From Brachypterus glaber (taxonomy: Eukaryota > Arthropoda > Insecta > Coleoptera > Kateretidae): a stretch of DNA of 64,000 nucleotides. The DNA lies in the NCBI GenBank assembly GCA_958510825.1, contig OY294049.1, positions 39,150,774 through 39,214,773 on the forward strand. Direction: 5' to 3'. The notes beneath the pieces were generated by a model. It had not been told where the DNA came from. It did no database searches and saw only the letters and a list, made by a program, of their open reading frames with translations. Positions 54,789 through 64,000 of the stretch are shown here, piece by piece. Numbering within the stretch: position 1 is the stretch's first letter; the number at the start of each line of letters is the position of its first letter. The translations under genes were made by a program, and so were the position numbers.

Positions 54789-55900
54789 ATTTTTATTTAA
54801 AAAACTCAAAAGATATTTTGACATTTTACAATAAAATTGTTGTCATTGGGCTAATATTAAGTGAGCTAGTACAAAACTAACACTTCTTAACACTTCTTTT
54901 TTTGTCTTATTGCTTTTTTTAAATTTTTCAATAGGATGGGCCAAAATCTATATTTTTAAAATGATCTCGATGCTTCGTAGAATAAAGCCACGCTTTTTTT
55001 ATTATATTATTTCTTAAGTTTATTTCCCGGCACCGTAAGTGGTTACTCTACCAGTTAAGGGTTAACTTGCTCATCTTTTTTTCTCTCTCTTTTTTCCCTT
55101 ATTATGGAACTGTATAAGATCTTTAATGCGGAGCGAGGCTATTATTTACTTCTTTTATTGTATTTATCCACAAATCTAGAAATTAACTTTATCTTTACTT
55201 ATTTCGAAACTCTTAAATGTTTACTTAAAGTAAGAAATTAATTTTTTACTGCACTTTAATTTTATACTATTGTGACATATTTAATGAAATTGCAAAAAAT
55301 TAAACAAAAAAAAACTTAATATAGAGTACATGAGTCAAATATGAACCAGCGGGTAATATGAGCCGGTGATAGCTACCGCACATACAAATGTCTAGCTACA
55401 TTTAAGTGTAAAATTTGCATATTTATTGCCAATGATTTATGTATATTTTTTGTAATGATGAAAATCACGTTTTCTTATAAGAATACACTATTTTTTAAAC
55501 TGGTATGTTCTTAATAAAGTTTTTTATGGACTTCCTCGTCAAGTAACATAAAATATCATAAAATTTCGTGCAGTTTTACAATTTACATATGAAAGTCCAT
55601 GAGATTTCGATATGTGTACTTATTGCCAAGAACACCAAGTCTAATGCCACGAGAAAAGCGCGACGTCAAATCAATTTTTTTTATCGCCTGCGTCAATTAT
55701 TTCGTCCCTATTGCTATACTCTGTAAACGATCCAACCAATTGTGTTTAGGTTTCGTTCAAATAATAAATATAAATTTATTATTTTTCCTTTAAAATAAAG
55801 GGAAATTTAGCCCAGTGAATCTGGCAACGCCGCATTGTGTGAATTGCGGCTCATACGGGTTGACCGAAGTCACCTGGAAAAGTAGTAATTAGATCGATAC
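54789..55900. other. no gene recognised; weak inverted pair
   Basis: GCGGGTAATATGAGCCGG (about 55347) and GCGGCTCATACGGGTTGACC (about 55845) are weakly inverted, perhaps the ends of a degenerate element. The plus-strand ORF at 55599-55793 has no domain. Confidence 0.35.
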
Positions 55901-55989
55901 GCAGCACGTACATCGATATTATCAATCAATATCGCCGCCGGCCATTGCTGTTTCGGTAACTCGCTATACAAAAAGAGATTATAGATACC

Positions 55990-56104
55990 ATCTATGATAT
56001 ACAGTTTCACTTTAACACAACATTTTCGCATTACTGAATATAGAGACAGGGCCTATCCATCACCACTTCTGAGCTCAGACATCACAAGAAAATCTAACAT
56101 CAAG
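55990..56104 (+). other. possible non-coding first exon with donor CAAG|GTAAGT
   Basis: A GC-richer patch with CATCGATATTATCAATCAAT (DRE-like TATCGATA relatives) precedes ACAGTTTCACTTTAACACAA, and ATCAAG|GTAAGTCC at 56104-56110 is a strong donor. No ORF starts here. If real it belongs to a plus-strand gene to the right. Only position and donor quality support it. Confidence 0.25.
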
Positions 56105-56712
56105 GTAAGTCCAATCTCTATGTTTCACGCATTTTCTTATCTCAAATTGTCGTTTTGAGACCTCAGGGTCGAACAAACTGAAATGAAGCATTTTCAAACT
56201 AATGCAATAAAACGTTCTACATTTGGAATTCTACTGTCAAATCGACTGTCAATTAACCTTACTTTTTGCTAATTGTTTGTCTGAATATTTTACTTTTGAG
56301 ATTTTAGGGAACTTTAATGCTTATCGGCAACGTCACTCATGTGCAGCTTAGTAACAGCGGAAAAAAGCGTCTTGCTTTAAAAATAAGACAATATTATTTG
56401 TCTGTGTCAGTACTTAGTGTAAAATTTATCTGGCGTATTTCGGACTATAAAATTTAATTTAAAATAAATTAAGTATTAATTTTGTAAAATAATGTTAAAT
56501 TATATTCATCAAAGTGTCTTTTTAATAACTTGGTAGACATTTTTTTAGTGAGGGATGAAACGTTGGTTATTAATAACTCTACCATGTGAAGTAATGGAAA
56601 ATAAAAACCCTTTTAATAAAAATATTTTACCATTCATGTTGATATTAAAGAAAAATAGCAAACAAAAATGGAAAAGATAAATACCGCAGAATTTATTTTT
56701 TTATCTTGTTAA
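56105..56712. other. no gene recognised
   Basis: AT-rich. No TIR ends seen. Confidence 0.35.
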
Positions 56713-57759
56713 ATATACAGGGTTATTCACATAAGACTAATAACTCGTTTTTTTGGAGCTATTTTTATTGCTCTTGTTATAATATTAGTTAACAGTGAAC
56801 ATAGACCTAAAAAGCTACTAGTAGCCTAAATAAACGTGTTATACTAGCTTTTGTTACTTTCTTCTAAGCTTAGAAAGTCCTGATTTGGACTTTTATACAG
56901 GGTGATCAATAACTGGCATGCCAAAATTTAAGAGGTGACATCCAAAAATATAAAAAAAAGTTCCTATAAAGGTTGGTTCGGAAATGAGCCCTAAGGGAAC
57001 TACGGCCCTTTAAAATTGTAATAAAAATAAGGTTTTTAATTAATAACTCTGGTACCATTTAAGCTAGAGCGAGGAGCTTTTGAATGTATACTAGTATTAA
57101 TAAGGGCAATAAGTTTATGTTAATTAATTTTTTTGAATTTATCCAGAGGCGTGCCTAGACGGACAACATATGTGAGGCTTAACACATTTTTGCCCCAAAC
57201 TTTTTTATGTGCAGTTTTTTTGGATTTTTTGTAAAAAATATAGATTTCTTGAGTAAAAATACATAAAAAATGTCATATAGTGTAAACCCGGTAGGAGCAA
57301 CCGTTTGAAAAAAATTCAATTAAGAGGAAGTAACATTTTGTGCCACCAAAAACGTTACTTTTTAAAAGGCTATTACTCCTTTAATATTAAATTTAGGTGT
57401 TTTAGTGAAGCATACTTTTTTGCTCAGTTTTAAATGAAGAATTACCCTGCAGCATTAAAATTTTATTGATGCTCTTATTTGTTCCCCATATGTCATCTTC
57501 GAAGGGCCGTAGCTCCCTTAGGGCTCATTTCCGGACCACCCTTTATAGAAACTTTTTTTCATATCTTTCGATGTAGAATCAATCACCTCTTAAATTTGTG
57601 GCATGGCAGTTACTGATCTGTCTTTCGGTCTGTCTGTAGGTCTGTCTTTTGGTCTATTTGGGAACCTTTGTGACCACTGGAGAACGCTTTATGCTAAAAA
57701 CTTGGAACAGGCTTGTTTTTTTGGTAATTATCGAGTTTTTTGTCGAATAACCCTGTATA
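56713..57759. mobile_element. TIR element (TATACAGGGTTATTC ends) enclosing another ACAGGG-family element
   Basis: TATACAGGGTTATTCACA at the left, CGAATAACCCTGTATA at the right. The inner 56894-57618 is a second copy of the GGTTGGTTCGGAAATGAGCC / GGGCTCATTTCCGGACC palindrome. CTGTCTTTCGGTCTGTCTGT lies near its right end. Confidence 0.75.
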
Positions 57760-58180
57760 TAAAAGCAGCAACATTTCTATTGAGCCTTTTCTACTCCACG
57801 TGACCCTTAAAAGCGTAATGAGAATGATGCTGATATTTATGTGGCAAAACAATAGACATAAATAGTGGGACACCGCCTGACTGAACTGAGTGAGTGAGAC
57901 AGAGACCCAGTGTCTCATCCACTGGGATTTTTCAATAGCGTTTCTTTCAACTTGAAAGATTCTAAATAATGGCGTCATTTTCCTCTGAAAACACTTCTTT
58001 TGTCCGAAGCCGCATGAAGACATCTAAAAATATAAAAGTACAGGGGCGCGCGAAATATTTGTTTTCGTATTATTTTGGCTAATTTTTTAATATATTGTTA
58101 AACATTTTAAGCTCATTAAAACTGTTATTTTCGTTTTTAAATTGTATGGCTAGTTTTGGAAGTATGAGTATTTAGATATA

Positions 58181-58401
58181 AGGGAACGTTCAAGTATTAC
58201 GTAACGCAAAATGTACCAAAATTAATTCACTTCATACCTCGGTTCTCGCGTTACTCAAGGCTGTAGAGATTTAATATTTTGGCTACCCCCCCTAACACAC
58301 CCGAAATATGAAATCTCTATAATCTATAATAACGCGAGAACCGGGGTATGAAGTGTATGAATTTTGGTACAATTTGCGTTACGTAATACTTGAACGTTCC
58401 C
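58181..58401. mobile_element. GGGAACGTTCAAGTATTACG element, full copy
   Basis: Ends GGGAACGTTCAAGTATTACG and CGTAATACTTGAACGTTCCC; arms extend over about 80 bp through CATACCTCGGTTCTCGCGTTA / TAACGCGAGAACCGGGGTATG. Confidence 0.9.
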
Positions 58402-58771
58402 TAAACAGCTGATGCAAGACTTTAGGCTGTTTACGTTATGTTATGCATTTTAAACAATACAGATATAACAGATTTTATTTTTATTTTACAAAAGTATTTT
58501 CACTCAATATTATTTATACAGTTAACCAATAATTAAAATTGTGTAAATATTTGTCAAAAAACGAAACTTTTTAGAAATAAAGTATAAAACTATATGTATT
58601 TGTAAACAACTTCATATATGACCTACATATTGTATAATAATAAATTTTATTATTTTTATTTGAAAGACGAGATTTTTCTTTAGAAATCCAGAAGTCTTAA
58701 CACGCTTCATGCAATTTTAAAATTGATTTTTCACCGATTATACCATCTACACTATAAAAATGAACCTATAC

Positions 58772-59040
58772 TCGGCGCATTATCTATCTGAGTAACAAAT
58801 TGGATCAAGGAAGCTATGATTAGTGGTTTAAAAATGACTTTTAGTAATATTTTTGTAGCCCATTGTGCTTTTGATAATTTTTAACATTTAGGTTAAATTG
58901 ACTCATTTTACGTCTTACAAATAATAACAAAATCTGTTTAAAAAGTAAAACTTTGTTCAAAATTATAATAAAAGTAAGTTTTTATTCATAAAGTGCTATT
59001 ATAAACTTAAATTTAACATTACCCGAATAAAATTACGGAC
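58772..59040. repeat. direct repeat, copy 2 of 51488-51795
   Basis: Same ACTCGGCGCATTATCTATCT start and AATTGGATCAAGGAAGCTAT. Confidence 0.75.
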
Positions 59041-60074
59041 CAGTATTATTTTAACCAAAATATTCTCTGTTATAGTGTTTACTTCAAAAATTTATAGAGC
59101 ACTGCATTATATTACTTCATTTAAACAAAATGTTTATAGATTGATGCTTTAGTTTTCTTTTTATGCACTTTTCTTGTTATTTCTTCTTGCTAAAGCAAAT
59201 TATTTGGATTTTTTTATAAATGTCAAAATAATGTCTTGATTGACAATAAATTTTAAACAAGATGAAAACCTTACATAAGGAACTAAATATATTCTGCCAA
59301 CCAAATAACAAGAAACAAATGACCATCAACTCAGATGGATAATGCGCGGAGTTTATGTAAAGTTATGTATAGTTACGTAAAACTTCAGCCCAACGCTAAA
59401 GAAATTTTTTAGGTTCAAACTGAAAAAAATATTTAAAAAATTACTTTTAAACGGTGTATTATACTTAAAATATATATAAATAATTAATCGAGTTACTCAG
59501 ATTCAAAAGTTCAGCTACATGCATCAAAATAAATAAACAATAAATAAACATTTTTCAAGGAAACTTTAAAATTTAAAATTAAAGTTTAACTTATTAAATA
59601 AACTTTCTTGCACCAATATGGTTCTACGCGTACATGGCAACTTTTTACTAAATCTCAGCTATGTGTAATTTTTCACAGTGTAGTTTCTTTTATATATAAT
59701 TCAATAAAGTATTACGTCTTTATCTGTAGAACACAGGATGAAAGAACTAGGGCATGAATTAAAGATAGGTTATAAGTGAATTTGTTTCTAAAACAACATC
59801 TGCAAAATGAATTTTATAAATTCAATAATTTAAAACCTGATATTTTAGGAAAGAATTTATGTATATTTTAATATACATTAAGTATTTTTTAATAAAAATT
59901 TAACACTCAAAGATTTTTACCGTTTTTGTTTACTGTTATTGTGTCCCTCATTATTCCAGCATCGGACTGCTTTTTAAGGGGCAGTTTAATATTTACTAGG
60001 GACCCAATACACGGTATATTTAAAATTTTAAGGGGTGATTCTACATCAGAAAATATGACAAAAAGTTTTTATAA
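59041..60074. other. no gene recognised
   Basis: AT-rich; contains the 59130-59235 block noted with the direct repeat. TTTTAAGGGGTGATTCTACA at about 60027 is a stray fragment of the ACAGGG-family element beside it. Confidence 0.4.
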
Positions 60075-60814
60075 ATACAGCCTGTTCCAGAACTCGCGTA
60101 CCGAAATTTAAGAGGTGATTCTACATCCAAAAATATGAAAAAAAGTTTCTATAAAGGTTGGTCCGGAAATGAGCCCTAAGGGAGCTACGGCCCTTCGAAG
60201 ATGACGTATTGAATGGGGAACAAAAAAAAGCACCAATAAAATTTTAATGCTGCAGGGTGATTCTTCATTTAAAACTGAGCAAAAAAGTATTCTTCACCAA
60301 AACACCTAAATTTAATACTAAAGGAGTAATAGTGTTTTAAAAAGTAACGTTTTTGGTGGCACAAAATGTTACTTCCCCTTAATTGCATTTTTTTTTTGAT
60401 AACGGTTGCTCCTACAGTGTTACACTATATGATATTTTATATGTATTTTTACTCTAGAAATCTATATTTTTTACAACAAATCCAAAAAACATACACATAG
60501 AAAAGTTTGGGGCAAAAATGTTTTAAGCCTCATATATTTTGTCCGTCTGGGCACGCCTCTGGATAAATTAAAAAAATAAATTAACATAAACTTATTGCCC
60601 TTATTAATACTAGTATACATGCAAAAGCTCGCCGCTCTAGCTTAAACGGTACCCGAGTTATTAATTAAAAACCTTATTTTTATTACAATATTTAAGGGCC
60701 CTAGATCCCTTAGGGCTCATTTCCGGACCAACCTTTATAGGAACTTTTTTTATATTTTTGGATCTAGAATCACCTCTTAAATTTTGGCATGCCAGTTATG
60801 GATCACCCTGTATA
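60075..60814. mobile_element. ACAGCCTGTTCC / ATCACCCTGTAT palindromic element, copy in opposite orientation
   Basis: Nearly the full reverse complement of 35894-36633, end to end, including the internal GACGGACAAAATATATGAGG segment. High similarity suggests recent movement. Confidence 0.88.
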
Positions 60815-62233
60815 TGTCTAAAAAGCGTCGTAAGGAAGCTAAGTCCTTATTTTGAAAGTTGCTAAAAAAATCGGTTTTTATTTAATAACTGACTAACTAA
60901 TCTTAATAAGGACCATGTATGTTATTTTCATTTACTTATTTTAACCAGGGGTGTGTAACTTTTTTGTAACTTTTTTCTGGCATATGATTTTTCAGGTCAA
61001 AATACATAAAAAAGATACTCTTGTTGTAATACTGTAGGGTTAACCGTTTTCGAGAAAAAAAAATTGAAGGTAAAATTTCACGGTTCGAGGACGAAAAATT
61101 AAATACTAAAATGTTGAAAACCAAAATTTCAATAATGCTAGAATATTCTATATCAAAAGTAAGAAAAACAGTTTCTCTACATGTAGGTCAAAAACCGTTT
61201 TCAAAGCTACTATGGCCCTTTAAAGATGGTGCATTTTTAGGAGACCAAATCTCCCTTAGGACTGATTTTTCGAAGTACCTGTATATAAGTTTTTTTTCTT
61301 AGTTTTTGATGTACTAACCTTGCCACAGAAAAGTGAGACAAGAAGTTAGCAACGAACCCTACATATTTTCGTTAGTTTAACAATTTAAACCGGACTTTTA
61401 ATATTAGGTTATGTCATGCTTGACAGTATTCTTGACGCAAAGAAAAAGTAAGGCTATCCTGTCTTGGATGTACATAACATCTTGACGGTGAGTTGCTCAT
61501 TATATGACAGGGCATATTATTTGAGGTTATGTATAAGAACCGTAATTTATTGACAATCGACGTTGCCTGTTGCAAAAACGAATAAAAACTGCTATTGACA
61601 ACATTGCAGCTGATTTATTGCTAGAAGTAGAAGAAGAAATAAACGTAGTATATTTACATCATTAAAAAAACTGCTGTCCTACTTTTTTCTGTCACGGATC
61701 ACCCTGCATCATTGAAATTTCGGTTTTAGTATTACATTAAACGTCACATAATGGTCACATCCTGTAAAGTTTAATGTCAGTTTATTCAGAGACTAATTTT
61801 ACTATTAAGACAATAAACCATGATGATTTCTGTGCGTTTACTGTATGCGTTACACATTTGGCGGCCAACGTGTGGCTTTAGCATTATTTTTCAAGTTTGT
61901 TGACCGACTAGATAGGGCCATAAATATTTACAGCATATACTCCAAATAAAGACGTGCTTTATTCCAAATATATTCTACGGAGTTATAAATAATCCTGCTA
62001 TGTCACAGTTTTCTTTAATAATAAGCCGTGAATATATATAATGATTCGCATTCTATAGTATACTCCTCGCAATGGCAAGTTGCTTTTACCTGGTGAAGTT
62101 TTAAGTTAAACTTAATTAAATTGTATTGGGATATTTTTAGTTTTTAACCATTTAAATGCATATAACCAATTTTGTTAACGAGGATATTTCCTACAATTTT
62201 TTTTAGATCATTTTTTTAACATATTAATAATAA
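60815..62233. other. no gene recognised; shared repeat core
   Basis: 60985-61135 is similar to 27685-27830 (AGGTCAAAATACATAAAAAA, CCGTTTTCGAGAAAAA, TGTTGAAAACCAAAATTTCA). The plus-strand ORF at 61111-61302 falls in it and is not believable. Confidence 0.5.
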
Positions 62234-62592
62234 TCGAGTTAATTTAAAAATAGCCATGTTGGAGGTGAAATTGGTTTTTTCCATTTTTCGGCCAAATTAT
62301 TCATCGGACGATAAAAGTGGTTATAAGCAAACTTGTAGCTCTTGAAATGCTCTATAAGTTTAACAGTTTATAAATTTTCATAGGTACATTGGTACGGTTA
62401 CAGAGGGCGCAACTCGACATTCACCACCCACTGTAACCGTAACATGAAAATTCATAATATATAAAACTTATAGAGAATTTCAAGAGCTACAATTTGCTCA
62501 TAACAACTTTTATCCTCCAATGAATAATTTGGCTAAAAAATCGAAAAAAAAAACAACCACCATCAGAGCCATATTTGAAAATTTATAACTCG
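62234..62592. mobile_element. TIR element with about 150-bp arms, CGAGTTA...TAACTCG
   Basis: TTCATCGGACGATAAAAGTG / AACTTTTATCCTCCAATGAA, TGTAGCTCTTGAAATGCTCT / GAATTTCAAGAGCTACA and GGTACGGTTACAG / CTGTAACCGT are inverted around a GGGCGCAACTCGACATTC centre. Confidence 0.85.
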
Positions 62593-62930
62593 ATGTTGGA
62601 AATTTTTTTCCGTAACACAACTGGTATGTACATTTTTATCGTAAGATGCATATTTAACGAGATAACCGCACTCACCCCTAAAATTCAAGATAGCGGACAT
62701 CCCTTACGCAAATCACCCGGTGAAAAACTAACGGGAGTGTTCTGTTACCATCCACTACTACCCTTTAAAATATCAGCCCGTGTACATTTATTGCAATTTA
62801 ACACAAGATTTTTTCGTTATGTGACTGGACTTTTAGAAGTCGATCGAGTTTTTAATTAAGGACAAAATTTCTTCTTTTTTCGGGGTCCGAGGTGAACGTA
62901 TAATACTTTTCTGCTGCGAAGCTGCGAGTA

Positions 62931-62931
62931 G

Positions 62932-62972
<41 letters not shown>
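62931..62972. repeat. (AAT)n microsatellite
   Basis: About 13 uninterrupted ATA/AAT units after GAGTAGTATA. Confidence 0.95.
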
Positions 62973-62974
<2 letters not shown>

Positions 62975-63194
62975 GCTTTTCCTGCATTTTATCGAGTTTT
63001 ATTTTTAAGAAGTTCTTTATTCGTATTATCCCCTAATCGCACAAGAACATTTATTATCCACTTCAACATCATAATTCATCGGGGAAGCATTCTAAAGTCG
63101 CAGACACAGCAAAACTAATTAATCAAGAGACGATTAAAAAACTTGTAAGATTGTTTTATCCTAGCCGCCCAATAAAAACGCAAATTTCTGTACA

Positions 63195-63795
63195 CAGAAA
63201 AAATTACGTGTCCGACCCCTTAAACTTTTAAAAGGCTTTAGATATCAACTTGAAATTTGGAACATTTAAATAACTCAAATAATTTTTTGTTATATATTTG
63301 CTGTATTTACATTTACATTACATTTTGTTTCACCTCGTACTATTCTACTTAATTAAGCATCCTCTAAGTCCAGGACTTGTGTGGGCTAGTAGTAGAGGGA
63401 ACCACAGGCTTTAATTGAACTAATTTATAGGGAGTGTCCGCTTCACTTACGCCTTCGCCAAATTTCAATTATTAATTAACTGAAAAAGGCAAATCAGCGC
63501 TGGTGAAAACCGAACTCACGCTATTTTGGGTAGTAAACTCGTCAAGTACGACGCGGTAGTCCACTACACCAATCCTCCCATTGGAGGGCATAATCAGATC
63601 ATTTCATGCTCTTTAAAATAATATATCACATGACCCTCTTTCCAGTAAAAAAAGCCCCCTTTGCCTCCTACCTCCATCAAATATATACCAAAAAATTATT
63701 TGGGTTAGATTATTTCCTTGTTCCAAATTTTAATTTGATATCTAAGTCCGTTTAAAAGTTAAAGGGAGGAGCGGACTTTGGGCACGCAACGTATA
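63195..63795. mobile_element. degenerate relative of the GCGGTCCAAAA element, interrupted by a SINE
   Basis: GACCCCTTAAACTTTTAAAA (left) and TTTAAAAGTTAAAGGGAGGA (right) are inverted, and CACATGACCCTCTTTCC matches the CACACGACCCCCCTTTCC of 50106-50704. Confidence 0.6.
63305..63580 (-). mobile_element. tRNA-derived SINE
   Basis: On the minus strand, GGGAGGATTGGTGTAGTGG holds an A box (TGGTGTAGTGG, 63571-63561), and about 45 nt further GAGTTCGGTTTTC (63517-63505) resembles a B box (GGTTCGANTCC). A tRNA-unrelated body follows (GTTCCCTCTACTACTAGCCC), then a 3' tail of ATGTAA-type repeats. It interrupts the element at 63195-63795. Confidence 0.75.
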
Positions 63796-64000
63796 GTACC
63801 CCATTATACTACTAGGCTAATAATGTTAAGAGAAACTATAGTTATAGCTATACCCAGTTATATTATAGTTATAGGTATATTGAAAAATAAATGATTTAGA
63901 ACCCACACTTTTATCGTTATACTCAAGTATAAAAATACACAGAAATACAGCCTAAATTTACCGTATTAAATAGGGTAATTTTGCATTAAATCTGTGATAT
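63796..64000. other. right edge, nothing recognised
   Basis: AT-rich, with TATAGTTATAGCTATA-like short repeats. Confidence 0.4.

Noticed and set aside
57603..57803. Plus-strand ORF rich in FGLSVGLSFGLFG
   Set aside because: It reads the GTCTGTC repeat phrase at the end of a palindromic element.
62575..62859. 94-codon plus-strand ORF
   Set aside because: Follows a TIR element, no domain, composition not distinct from the neighbourhood.
48241..64000. Upstream Sema1a exons
   Set aside because: I looked for sema motifs preceding ENCQNY (ARN and LCILKGK type) on the minus strand and saw none; short exons could still be missed.

Overview
The window looks like one stretch of an AT-rich insect nuclear genome, possibly a beetle (the order is a guess). 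Genes are split by GT-AG introns, intergenic and intronic DNA is very AT-rich, and it is packed with short terminal-inverted-repeat (TIR) elements. Two runs of exactly 200 N (7270-7469 and 44409-44608) look like fixed-size assembly-gap placeholders.

Layout, left to right. (1) 79-320, + strand: last exon of a WD-repeat protein, probably an axonemal dynein intermediate chain. (2) 1212-3637, - strand: a complete six-exon Werner-type 3'-5' exonuclease gene (WRNexo), 298 residues, convergent with gene 1. (3) 6210-7269, + strand: first exon and the beginning of the second exon of an unidentified class A-like GPCR, cut by the first gap. (4) 7470-13533, - strand: the first four exons of INTS14, also cut by the gap. 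(5) 11104-13011, - strand: a complete intronless DNAJC2 (zuotin/MPP11) gene lying inside intron 1 of INTS14. (6) 24851-48240, - strand: eleven consecutive exons of semaphorin-1A, from the N-terminal part of the sema domain to the C-terminus. The first coding exons are not seen and probably lie beyond the right edge or in unrecognised short exons. (7) 43514-44635, + strand: a 5'-truncated, frameshifted non-LTR retrotransposon inside a Sema1a intron. (8) 48.3-64 kb: no convincing protein gene; mostly TIR elements and one tRNA-derived SINE.

The most interesting signals are not ordinary genes. An inverted repeat at 25562-25873, in the last Sema1a intron, holds two copies of a complete hammerhead ribozyme fold, one on each strand. 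A third, slightly degenerate hammerhead sits inside another TIR element at 22223-22271. The Sema1a stop codon is followed in frame by 56 sense codons of GC-rich, Ser/Pro-rich sequence, which suggests stop-codon readthrough or an alternative C-terminus. Repeats worth attention include a foldback-like element with 15-bp tandem units in its arms, a four-copy family with a built-in hairpin, one small element found at the centre of two unrelated palindromes, and elements that have inserted into one another.

The recognisable genes do not form a pathway: they cover DNA repair (WRNexo), snRNA processing (INTS14), ribosome-associated chaperoning (DNAJC2), cilia (the WD protein, if the assignment is right) and axon guidance (Sema1a). 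All calls come from reading the sequence and splice signals; no database search was possible.
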